Source: Ascaphus truei (lineage: Eukaryota; Chordata; Amphibia; Anura; Ascaphidae). From it: a DNA stretch of 64,000 nucleotides. The notes below the pieces were generated by a model that had not been told where the DNA came from, did not search any database, and worked only from the letters and a program-made list of their open reading frames with translations. Where the stretch lies: contig CM071568.1 in the NCBI GenBank assembly GCA_036426205.1, forward strand, positions 225,596,239 through 225,660,238, written 5' to 3'. Below are positions 23,205-31,955 of this stretch, one piece after another (positions within the stretch are counted from its first letter, which is position 1; every line of letters starts with the position of its first letter). The translations under genes and the position numbers were made by a program.

Positions 23205-24021
23205 CTACAAAAAATGGGCCAATTCCCAATCGATATTGATGCCTGATGGATGGAGACTATCTGTACAGAAGATCCAGGACATTTCTTTCTGGTTTAAAAG
23301 TTTAAGTCTATCTCCACCTCTTTTTATAATAGGTACGTGCTCAAGGCCTGTAAAGGAGAAACCTTCAACCCCTCCCATTGGGCACATAGCAAAATGCCTA
23401 GGGACCGGATGTAGTGTGTCTTTTTTCTTTATTAGGTGCACATGTTCTTGAATTCTGCGCTTTAGAGGCCTTATTGTGCGCCCAATATAGGTCTACGTGA
23501 CTGGTGTTGCAATTGATGAATGTCTGTATGTTTTTTGTTATATTTGGTTTATGACATTCAATCTTTTTTAATGGTCTTGCATATTGACAAATGTTGCAAT
23601 GTCCACACCGAAAAAAGCCTTTTGGTATGTTACTTATGCCTCCGGCTTGTTGTGACAAGAACAGACTAGGGGACAGAAATGTCGCTAGTGATTTGGCCCT
23701 GCGGACAACTAATTTGGGCCTATTATCTGTGATGGTTTTCAAACCCGCATCCAATTTAAGAGTATCCCAATGTTTCTCAATGATGGTTCGAATGTTTTTA
23801 GACTGGCTACTCTGTTGTGTAATAAAGAGTGGTATAGGTTTGGATTGTCCACCACTCCACTTGTTCTTCTTTCCCCCTTGTGTGGACAAAAGATCTTCCC
23901 TACTCATGTTTTTAACCAGGGTATATGTCTCTAAGAGATCTTTTTCTTTGTACCCTCTGTCTGTAAATCTGGCAATAAGGTTATGAGCCTGTGCCTCAAA
24001 GCTGTCCTCAGTTGAGCACAA
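23205..24021 (-). pseudogene. PLE GIY-YIG endonuclease region, damaged
   Basis: After the polymerase a linker reads FTDRGYKEKDLLETY, then RTIIEKHWDTL, then FFRCGHCNICQYA. The last is the Cys-rich motif found before the nuclease in Neptune-type PLEs. The nuclease starts with INCNTSHV, but the next strand and the GIY half of the motif are missing. The frame then shifts and resumes with YIGRTIRPLKRRIQEHV, the YIG half with its conserved Arg, and continues through HFAMCP to a stop at 23,205 (ELAHFL). The family needs GIY and YIG strands plus a downstream Arg and Glu to nick DNA, so this copy cannot be active. Confidence 0.8.
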
Positions 24022-24967
24022 GGCGCATAAGTTGTCCCTTGGGTATCCCTCTTTTTAAGGGGGCTGCATGGTTGCTGCTAGCCATGAGGTAGGTGTTCCT
24101 AGAGTTGGGCTTCCTGTACACATCCGTCTGTATCTCTCCCGAGATATCTATATAAATCATAAGGTCCAAATAACAAATGTGATGTGTGCTGTGCTCGTAT
24201 GTGAAGTGTAAATTATAATCATTAGAGTTTAAGGTCTGAATAAAGCAATCCAGAGTTTGTGTGTCACCCTCCCAAACAAAAATCAGATCATCAATGTAAC
24301 GTCGATAAAATAGGATGTGTTTTCTAAATACGTTTAAGTCACCATAAATAAAGAGTGATTCCCAGAAACCCATAAATAAATTAGCATAGGACGGTGCAAA
24401 GGATGTGCCCATAGCTGTGCCTATAAGTTGTAAATAAAATTGTGCATCATAACTAAAGTAATTGTGTGTGAGCAAAAAAGTGATGGATTCAATCAAAAAC
24501 ACACATAGTGCAGGGGAGAGACCAGATCTATTAAAAAAATGTTGGGTAGCCTCGATGCCTTGTCTATGGCTAATGATGGAGTATAAAGACCGTACATCCA
24601 TCGTTACCCATATACAGTTGGGATTCCATTGGATAGTTTTAAGGTCCTCAATCAGATCTCTGGAATCCTTAATGAACGATGGTAGACCTAGCACCAGAGG
24701 CTGCAAAAATGAATCAACATAACGTGATAAGGCATCTCCCAAAGATCCAATACCCGACACAATTGGCCTCCCTGGAGGTTGCGTCAAGGTTTTATGGATC
24801 TTTGGGAGATGATAAAAAATGGGAATAACCGGATGTGGAGGGTACAGAAAGTCCAACTCTTTAGGATTAAGGACATAAAGAACCTCCCCTAACTCAAGAT
24901 GGGTTCTTAATTCACCAAGGAATTTCTGCATTGGATCAGACTTAAGTTTTTTTATAGGATAGCACAT
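24008..24967 (-). pseudogene. PLE reverse transcriptase domain
   Basis: About 320 residues with the PLE polymerase pattern: FYHLPKIHK near residue 52, GRPIVSGIGS near 66, WVTMDVRSLYS (first catalytic Asp) near 120, AMGTSFAPSYANLFMG near 183, YRRYIDDLIFVWEG (catalytic Asp pair) near 220, then CYLDLMIYI and TDVYRKPNSRNTYL of the thumb side. The frame is open, and the YIDD pair and the earlier Asp are present. In one place DVRSLYS differs from the more usual DVxSLYT. It is joined to the N-terminal part by a frameshift near 24,950 and to the nuclease part by another near 24,015. The function would be target-primed cDNA synthesis. Confidence 0.9.
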
Positions 24968-25622
24968 CTCCCAATTGCCTTAGGGATTCTTTATTATAAT
25001 CTTCCGAGGACTGAACGACAATAGCTCCCCCTTTGTCAGCTTTTTTGATTATTAGGGATTTATTCTTTTGGAGATTTGTAAGTTCTTGTCTCTCAGACCT
25101 CGTCAGATTGTCCATATGTGAGCTGTTAGCCACGATACTTTCCGCCAAAATTCTAAGGTCCCTCTCCACCAATTTTTCAAATGTGGAAATGTAGGGGCCC
25201 TTAGAATTATTGGCGCAAAAGATGGATTTCCTCTTGAATTGTGTATGCTCGTGCTGAAAAAAATCATCAGAAAGATCATAGGTAGGTAAAGCGCTAGCTT
25301 GTTCATCAAATAAACCCTCTAGATCTGCAATGGCACAGTGTTCTCTATACGACAGGTGCTGCCTATGTACACCCATATTACATGTATCCACATTGTCTAA
25401 CATCATATTTTCAGAATCTTCCCTAGACGTTTCTGATGGGACCGCTGCTGTGGAGAAAAATTTTGTTAGAGACAATTTACGTGTAAAGCATTGCAGGTCT
25501 ATGATCGTATTAAAGAGGCTGAAGTTACTTTGTGGGGCGAAGTTAAGGCCCTTGTTGAGGAGTTTTAATTGATCTAAAGTCAGCGATGTGTTAGAAATGT
25601 TGATAACATTATCCTCCATCAA
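24942..25622 (-). pseudogene. PLE N-terminal region
   Basis: Begins at or before the Met at 25,622. It contains INISNTSLTLDQLKLLNKGL and NFAPQ, the conserved N-terminal PLE segment (NLS-like start, L..KGL.F.P), later FEKLVERDLRIL and LIIKKADKGGAIVV, which is the KADKGG motif at the start of the polymerase domain. About 226 residues are open before the frame is lost next to the polymerase ORF. Upstream on the same strand, to about 25,700, Arg/Lys/Gly-rich codons continue in frame, so the true start may lie further 5'. Confidence 0.85.
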
Positions 25623-26053
25623 TTGTACTTCTTCCTCTTTATTGCACCCCTTTGAGAGTCCCCTCTTCCTTTTGGACCTCCGCGTCCTAAAAAAACGGGT
25701 GAAGAGGAAGAGGTAGATGGTCTTACATCTTCATCACAGGTGTACACTGTTGAATTGGCTCGACCTGTACTATTGGTGTCCCGATACACTCCTCCTGTGC
25801 ATGGAATAGGAAATGCACCCGTTTTAATGCAAAAGGCCCTACTCTTTTCATGTTAAGATTCCCTGAGTGTCAGGGGTGAGTATTGTGTATATTTAGCGCT
25901 AGAACCATTGAAGTGCGTTGTCACATACGGCACACCTTTGAGCACGTGACCTGTATATGGGACATGGGTTAATACACACGGATATCCAGCTGACTTTTCT
26001 CTACACATGGACTCTCAACTGAATAATATCTTCTCTCAACCCGACCCATATAC

Positions 26054-26402
26054 CAGGGGTGTGCAAACTTGTTCCCCTGCGCACCCCTTCCTGCTCTCCT
26101 CCCCAGCTCGTGCCCCTCTCCTCCCGCTCGGGTCCAGCATCAAGTGACGCAGCAGCATCATGTGATGTCACGTCGCTATGGTAACGCGACATCTCGTGAC
26201 CCTGCGGCACCGTTTGACGCCGGGTTACCGTGACAACACATCACTGGAAGGCAAGGTTAGTTTGTTACAGTGGCCTCACACGGTGCCCTGGCATTTCATT
26301 TAAACGCCTTGGGGGAGAGCAAGGTACCTCTGTAACCGCCGCACCCCCCCCCCAGAAAATCTTGCACCCACCAGATTCGCGCCCCCAGTTTGCGCACCTC
26401 TG
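26054..26402. mobile_element. hAT-type MITE with imperfect 8-bp duplication
   Basis: Ends are CAGGGGTGTGCAAACTTG and CAGTTTGCGCACCTCTG. The 8 bp on either side (ccatatac and cactatac) match at six positions. The interior is CpG-rich (gatgtcacgtcgctatggta) and resembles the interior of the hAT MITE at 41,013. No ORF. Confidence 0.8.
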
Positions 26403-26410
26403 CACTATAC

Positions 26411-27340
26411 CATCTATCACAAACAGCACACTTGACAGTGACTTATAGTATATATGCAACCAAGGTTAATACACACAGCCAATTCGCTTCTCTACATTTC
26501 TCTTTCGCAAGGTACTTCAAATGAGTTAATACTTACCCTTACGCCGTGACAATATATATATTTATCCACTGACACTTCCACCACCAAAGATATTATTAAA
26601 AGATGTACAGAGCCTGGTTCTTGTTTATTAATGAAAAAACTATGCACTTAACACACAAAAGTCTGTTGTAGCAAAATGTGTCCAAAAATGTAATCTACTC
26701 TCTACAAAGCATGCAACAGCTTAATCAGAGCCCAAAGTATTATTTATTAAAGGTAGCTATAATATTAAAAAAAACAGTGGTTAGGTTGCAGAAAACGTTT
26801 ATTACAAGAACATAGAGTTATAATAAATGCAGACAATTGCATCAAAATAACAAGGATAAACAAAGAATCTAACTCACGCTATCGTCTAACATTGATCTGA
26901 TGTTTTTCCAAAGGGTCTTGAGTGGGAACTGAAATTTCACGTGTTCCAGGACGGACACGCCCTTAGTTGAAATCTAACTCATAATTAAAAAGTATGTCTT
27001 TATATTCTAAATTCCCTTAATTAGGAACAACATAAGTCCACCCCTTTCATCAATCACGAATTACAGTTTTACGACTTGAAAATTTTTTATCTGCCATTTT
27101 ACTTTTAAAGTTTGCCTCAATGTACACAGATGTAGTCTGTTTGTATCCTCGGCTTTCCTGACCCGAGCCTGTCCCTTACGTGAGATTTCCAAAGAAATAT
27201 ACGCGAGTGATCCGTGATTTAACCTGGGTGAAGTGAAACCTGAAGGCGGGCAGAAATGAGATATGTGGCATTATATGCAATACCAGCCAGAAACTCAAGT
27301 CGGTGATCGCGAGTTATTGTGTCCCCTCCCCTCTAGCTGT
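26411..27340. other. No recognisable gene
   Basis: AT-rich sequence with no domains. It may hold the outer part of the two-gene transposon that follows, but I found no terminal repeat. Confidence 0.3.
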
Positions 27341-27348
27341 AGGAAAAA

Positions 27349-27612
27349 CTGTATTGTGTACTGCATGTTACATGATGACAACGGCTAGGCTGAGTGACAC
27401 TCTCTGTACTGCATGTTACATGATGACAACGGCTAGGCTGTGACAATCACTGTACTGCATGTTACACGATGACAATGGCTAGGCTGAGTGACACTCTGTA
27501 CTGCATGTTACATGACAACGACTAGGCTGAGTGACACTCACTGTAATGTATGTTACATGAGGACAAGGGCTAGGTTCAGTGACACTCACTGTAATGTATG
27601 TTACATGATGAC
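27349..27612 (+). repeat. Tandem repeat, unit about 48-62 bp, five copies
   Basis: Units start with ctgtactgcatgttacatga and continue gacaacggctaggctgagtg. Unit length varies through small deletions. The last copies change to ctgtaatgtatgttacatga. It lies at the outer edge of the companion gene of the Tc1-type transposon and could be a subterminal repeat of that element. Confidence 0.85.
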
Positions 27613-27837
27613 CTTAGTGCTTTATGTACAGTACTACTGTAAGTGTATTACATTTATTGGTAAAGAGTAAAAAGTCTTAAAACAATGAAAACAGTGAGCA
27701 CGTTATAAAACAAAACTTATTTTTTATTATATGAAAAACATTCCCAATGCATTTTTAGTTTATTATTTTGAAATGAATTAAACAAGTGTTCGTCCCCATA
27801 GCCGTGGGTGTTCCTGGGAAGAAGTCTTTTATGCCTT

Positions 27838-28091
27838 TAAAAGGAATTTATGTTGTCTTTCACGGCTCGGTAAAGAACCAGGGTCATAATGAAATGACAT
27901 TTGATTTTGTCCATAATATTTCTGCACAAATTTAAAGGCAGCGTTTTTCTGCCCATATTGCCATCATAATTAACCACCTTAAACCACTCAAAATACAGCT
28001 CATAACTGACATGGTGTTTCATAATGAGAAGGGCTAGTATGGTCACTTTCCACCACTTCTGGAAAAGTATTTTTCCTGTATGCTCTGCGGG
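27838..28091 (-). pseudogene. Exon-like frame, third part of companion gene (unknown)
   Basis: A splice-acceptor-like ctgacctcccgcag precedes an open frame of about 84 residues on the minus strand. It starts EHTGKILFQKWWKVTILAL, continues with YELYFEWFKVVNYDGN and ends IKCHFIMTLVLYRAVKDN. It is aromatic-rich and hydrophobic in its first half. I do not recognise it. Its strand, its acceptor and its place downstream of the exon-like frames at 28.2-29.1 kb suggest the last exon of the same gene. Confidence 0.35.
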
Positions 28092-28185
28092 AGGTCAGTT
28101 AATGTCATGTCTGGGATCGTGCCCGGATCGAGTTGCATTTGAAGCTGTACTCTCCTGGATGCCGCGGGTCATGCAGTAGGTGTGC

Positions 28186-28842
28186 TCATTTCACTGGGCG
28201 AGGGTAGATTGTCTTTGGGGCTTCACATTTGGACCTGTACACCTCTGGGTGCAGCGGGTGTTGGTGGGGATGGAAGAGATGTGCTTCTGTCAGTGGGTGA
28301 GGATAGAGTGTCTGGTAGGATACTTTCCTCCAGTGGTGTGCTTTGTCTTGGCGGCATGCAGGCCAATCTGGTGAAGAAGAGGGTGCAGGTTGTGGATGAC
28401 ATTCCTCCAGGTCACCCTCCTGCTCCTGCATCAGACATACAGGGGGAGGGACAGCACCAAAATAATACAGCCCAGCGATGTCATTGTCAGTGTTGTGCAT
28501 GCGACTGCCCATCCCCTCCATTCTCTCCAAAAGTTGATCCACCTTGACCTCCATTTTTTCCCTGTATTGCTGTGTTGTGTTGGAAGTTCTTTCGTAGCCA
28601 TTTAAAGATTCCAGTATGCGACCTAAGGAGCTCAGGCTGACAAAAGGTGTCAGGGGGGAATCCGGTTCTCTTTCTAAGAGGCTGGGTTATTAGAGGGGGA
28701 CATCTGGTTATGCATCGGTGTGGCAGGGGACGTCTGGTTCTGCTTCTGTTGTCAGGGGGATGTCTGGCTGTGCATAGGTGAGGCTGGGGACTTCTTTTTC
28801 ATCTTCAGCTTGGATAGACTGGTTGGGCAAGGTTGCCTGGAA
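28186..28842 (-). pseudogene. Exon-like frame with acidic PDxP repeats and coiled coil (companion gene)
   Basis: One minus-strand frame runs from an acceptor-like gggttccag near 28,842 to a stop at 28,186, broken only by one stop and one double stop near 28,690-28,710. It reads QAEDEKEVPSL, then three repeats around PDIPL, PDVPC and PDVPL, then SLLEREPDSPLTPFVSLSSL. A helical stretch follows (YREKMEVKVDQLLERMEGMG), then a Pro/His-rich tail. The acidic Pro repeats and short coiled coil suggest a protein-binding segment. I do not recognise a family. The frame could extend less far at the 3' end if a donor such as GTGTAC near 28,240 is used. Confidence 0.45.
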
Positions 28843-28860
28843 CCCATACAATGCCCTTAC

Positions 28861-29142
28861 CTAGGACGTTTCCAATTTTCTTCTTGCAATATCCCGGTCC
28901 AGGATGTTTTGCCTTTGGAAATTGGGGTGCCTTTCTTTAGGCACCGATGGCTTTCTGGCCATCTTTGCCTTTGGCACGCAGACAGCTGCTGCATTTCTCT
29001 TTCTCTTCTCCGGGACAGCAGCAGTAAGCAGCTTGTTGCGTCCGTAGAATTGGGGATGATCCATGGCAGAAGATGAAGCACAATACAGTATCTGGACAGA
29101 AAGCAGTTGTTTCAGATAGAAATCAGCCTTTGTTGAGGCCAT
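28861..29142 (-). pseudogene. Exon-like frame, first part of companion gene
   Basis: Minus-strand frame from Met at 29,142 (or an internal Met at 29,064) to TAG at 28,861-28,863. The part from the internal Met is basic: MDHPQFYGRNKLL, then PEKRKRN, then KAKMARKPSVPKERH and ILDRDIARRKLE. The stop directly abuts GTAAGG, a good splice donor, so a one-base change may have created the stop at the exon end. The Met lies 146 bp from the transposase start on the opposite strand, an arrangement that suggests a shared bidirectional promoter. KRKR and the Lys/Arg clusters could be a nuclear localisation or DNA-binding segment. The family is unknown. Confidence 0.45.
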
Positions 29143-29287
29143 TCAATTTGGGTCACGTTTTATGCACAGTATCCCCGAATCGATGGAACAGGTGTTAAAA
29201 GAGGGTGTAAACATTAATGGTACAGTACATGATAAATAATGTGCATACATTAACTGTGCTTCATTTCATTTCTTTTCTAAAGCAGCA
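29143..29287. promoter_or_regulatory. Divergent intergenic region of the two-gene transposon
   Basis: 146 bp separate the start codons of the plus-strand transposase and the minus-strand companion frame. The region is AT-rich (tacagtacatgataaataatg). It would have to hold the start sites of both genes if the arrangement is real. No clear TATA box. Confidence 0.3.
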
Positions 29288-30737
29288 ATGCCCAGAACAG
29301 TTATTTCAAAGGATATCAGCATGAGAATACGGCAGATGTACACGAAAGGACACCGAATAATGCATATCCAAGCCTGGGTAAATAGCTCGGGCCTCGGCAT
29401 CACTCATAGCTATGTCTTCTATAATGCCCATGGAAAGACTAAACTTATAAAGAGGATTCGCATGGTCAGAACAGTGTAAGTACTGTACTGTATACACAGT
29501 ATAACTGTATATTACTGAATGAGAATATTATTGGTCCTGTTCCTCCTTTCTCCCTTATCCCCGCTCCCTCCTTTCTCTCTCAACCCCTCTCCCTCATCCC
29601 CCTCCTCTTTCCCTTCTCCCTCCTTTCTCGTACTAATCGTTCACATGTTGGTACAATTGTTGTAAGGCAAAGCAGCCTGTGGATGAGATCAGCAATGCAA
29701 AAGATGAATGTTGTGCTGCCGCAGTTAAAAAAGTTCTGCAGCAGGATCATAACCTGACAATGTCTGAGGCCAGCATCAGGAGAATGAGACGCGAATTGGG
29801 CTGAAAGTACAGACGTGTCAAGTAAAGTGTTTTGCTGTCATATTGTATAATGCAAAAGTGTTGTTGTTCAGTATGCACATTTGTGATTTTACAGTATCTG
29901 TACAATTCTATCTTGTCATTACAGAGTGTATCCAATGATAAGGGAGCCCAACAAGATTAAGAGAGTAGAGCAAGTCCAAGCTTGGATCAATAGTGGGGAA
30001 ACTTTTCACACTGTAATATTTTTGGATGAAACGTCAGTTGCCCTTGAAAAATTTGCCACTTTTGCCTTTTACAAAAATAAACGTCTAGCCCTGAACCTTC
30101 ATCCCAAGCACCCACACAAGGGTCCATAATAATATTTGACAGTAATTCCCAGTTTATCTATTTTGGTAAGGTAATTTAATGTACCATAAGAATGTACTGT
30201 ATGACATTATGTCCCTTTTTCTGTACAGGAATCATGGATAAAAAATGTTTTCAAGAAGAGATTATCAACTCCATTGCTGACCATATTCAGGCTCAGTTCC
30301 CATCTTGCCATCGGTTCCTCCAGGATAATGACCCAAAACAAAGTGCCTCGTCTACCCATATTCACGCACGCGGAATTAATTGGGTAAAAATTCTGCCTGA
30401 GTAAGTGCTGCATTGTAACTGTTTCTTGTTGATTTATACTGTATGAATCTTTGCTCTTACTGTACATCACCATTTTTGTCCCTGGTGTTGCAGATCACCC
30501 GATTTGAACCTTATAGAACTGGTGTGGCATGAGATGAAACATCACCTGAGGAAAGTCGTCAAACCTGCCAACAAGGCCCAACTTGTAAAGGGAATACAAG
30601 CTTTCTGGGCAAACAATCGTAATGTAGAAAAATGCAACAACTATATAAATACCCTTGCCAGTGTTTTGTCCGTTCTGTTACAGCGTAATGGACTGACATG
30701 CAGTAAGAATGTATCCAGCAGATTATTTTATACCTGA
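29288..30737 (+). pseudogene. Tc1/mariner-type transposase gene with introns, inactivated
   Basis: Five exon-like pieces run in order. Exon 1 (29,288-29,475 or two bases less) starts MPRTVISKDISMRIRQMY, a helix-turn-helix start. Exon 2 (29,667-29,821) has SEASIRRMRRELG, then an in-frame TGA. Exon 3 (29,925-30,165) has VIFLDETSVALE with the first catalytic Asp. Exon 4 (30,229-30,400) has FLQDNDPKQSA with the second Asp. Exon 5 (30,494-30,737) has SPDLNLIELVWHEMK with the third acidic residue (Glu). Introns of about 191, 103, 63 and 93 bp have GT-AG borders (GTAAAG/TTACAG, GTAAGG/GTACAG, GTAAGT/TTGCAG), and the last three join in phase. Exon 3 has lost the WGG segment, with a frameshift. About 32 residues separate Asp 2 from Glu, where 34 is usual. 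Most vertebrate Tc1-type transposases are intronless. Confidence 0.8.
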
Positions 30738-30769
30738 GACATAAATACATATACATATATACATATATG

Positions 30770-30865
30770 CCTTTTACCCCCTGGCGAGGTGCTGCTGCCA
30801 CCCTCCGACCGGCATTTTTGCTACATGTAATTGCCGTGCGGGCGACCGGATTTGTCGAACACTGC
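30770..30865 (-). mobile_element. hAT-like end with GTTCGACAA terminus (minus orientation)
   Basis: The stretch ends tttgtcgaacactg, the complement of CAGTGTTCGACAAA. The same terminus begins an element at 57,638 (cagtgttcgacaatca). Interior pieces (ctggcgaggtgc, cgggcgacc) resemble cggggcgagggg and gggcgag there. Only one end is visible, so it is a fragment. Confidence 0.5.
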
Positions 30866-31580
30866 ATATACATATACATATATATATATACGCCATACAT
30901 ATTTTAAGGTATGGTGGGTGTATACTCTATATACATACACAGACGCGCACACATATGTAGTTTATATACTCACATACAGCTATATAAAGCAGATTAGTTT
31001 CCTGCTGATAAAAAGATAGGCCTTACTGCACATACTGTACAGTATAGAAAAACGAACTATTCCTGCGCTACTACCAATTTAGTAGGTACATACACTGAAT
31101 ATATGTAATTATTGTTGCTTGCACTGGTAAAAAATGTGAGATAGCCCTGAAGGGGTTAAAAAAAAAGCATAAAGGGTTAAAAGCTGGCCAAAGCAAGTAC
31201 AGTATCATGGTGACCTTACTGTAGAGGTAAACTGTGGGTGGTATTCAGTCCTATTTTTGTGAGAAATAAAACCTGTGTTAAATTCTCTCCCATTTTGGTT
31301 CACTTTTTGGGGGGCTAATACTGTATTGGCGATGGGGGTTGAGGGATGGGTGCGAAGTGTGAAACAAACCTTATATTCTGTTCTCTCAGGTACGGGTGAG
31401 TTTGGCTGGATGGGGGTTGGGGTTTGGGGATCTCAGTTAATAGTGTGTAGCGCCTGTCTAGGTTAGGCATCCTGGAAGGAGCCACTATGAAGCCCATGCA
31501 CAGCTTGCTCCAATAACCGTAACATCAAAAAAAAAGGTGGAGCACAGACAATGCAATAAACAAACATATATATGTGTACA
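30866..31580. other. No recognisable gene
   Basis: Contains TATA/CATA-rich tracts and short open frames. The 3' end of the Tc1-type element should fall here, but I could not locate a terminal repeat. Confidence 0.3.
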
Positions 31581-31587
31581 CACAGAC

Positions 31588-31602
31588 TGCAGTATATATA
31601 TA

Positions 31603-31641
<39 letters not shown>

Positions 31642-31642
31642 C
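31588..31642. repeat. TATATG/TA microsatellite
   Basis: (TA)n followed by repeated tatatg units. Confidence 0.9.
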
Positions 31643-31725
31643 AGTACCGTGTTAGCCGAGCTTCAATAATCAAAAAATAAATAGACTATACCGTTCTGTG
31701 GCTAACAAAATGCTTTTATTTGTGC

Positions 31726-31758
31726 GAGCTTTCGAGATACACTGATCTCTTCTTCCGG
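31726..31758 (-). ncRNA. Hammerhead-like hairpin, left arm
   Basis: Minus-strand reading: CGGAAGA (expected CTGANGA), stem II GAGAT...ATCTC with loop, then intact GAAA and GCTC. One change in the first box. The right-arm partner at 31,827-31,857 has lost three bases at the start of stem II. Confidence 0.45.
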
Positions 31759-31826
31759 CGATGTTACAATGAATGAGAGCAGCCCTTTAGTATAACCCTT
31801 TGCTTGCTTCATTCATTGTAACATCG

Positions 31827-31857
31827 CCGGAAGAGATCAGTGTATCTCGAAAGCTCG
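31827..31857 (+). ncRNA. Hammerhead-like hairpin, right arm (3-base deletion)
   Basis: Plus-strand reading: CCGGAAGAGATCAGTG, then TATCTCGAAAGCTC. Compared with the left arm, three bases are missing between the first core box and stem II, so the first box is merged into the stem. Confidence 0.4.
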
Positions 31858-31888
31858 CACAAATAAAAGCATTTCGTTAGCCACAGAA

Positions 31889-31955
31889 TATAATATAATA
31901 TATATATATATATATATATTTTTATATATATATATATATAATATATATATATAAT
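31889..31955. repeat. TA microsatellite
   Basis: Long (TA)n tract with short interruptions, directly abutting the right arm of the inverted repeat. Confidence 0.9.

Larger units (their letters stand above)
21990..25720 (-). mobile_element. Neptune-like Penelope-like element (PLE), minus strand
   Basis: The element carries, in 5'-to-3' order on the minus strand, an N-terminal region, a reverse transcriptase, a linker with Cys/His motif, a GIY-YIG endonuclease remnant, an AT-rich 3' UTR and a hammerhead-like hairpin near the 3' end with AATAAAAG beyond it. PLEs are retroelements related to telomerase that insert using the GIY-YIG nuclease. The ends are approximate. The coding region spans about 25.6 to 23.2 kb and is broken by two frameshifts and one deletion. 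Confidence 0.8.
31694..31888. repeat. Inverted repeat of a PLE-type tail, arms about 85 bp
   Basis: The left arm begins ttctgtggctaacaaaatgc and the right arm ends with the complement gcatttcgttagccacagaa. The arms also share cgatgttacaatgaatga. Each arm contains the hammerhead-like hairpin, giving two facing copies. The outer left flank (cagtaccgtgttagccga) is a known kind of PLE-tail sequence in frogs. Confidence 0.9.

Noticed and set aside
27349..27612. CRISPR array
   Set aside because: The units are plain tandem repeats without unique spacers, and the window is eukaryotic.
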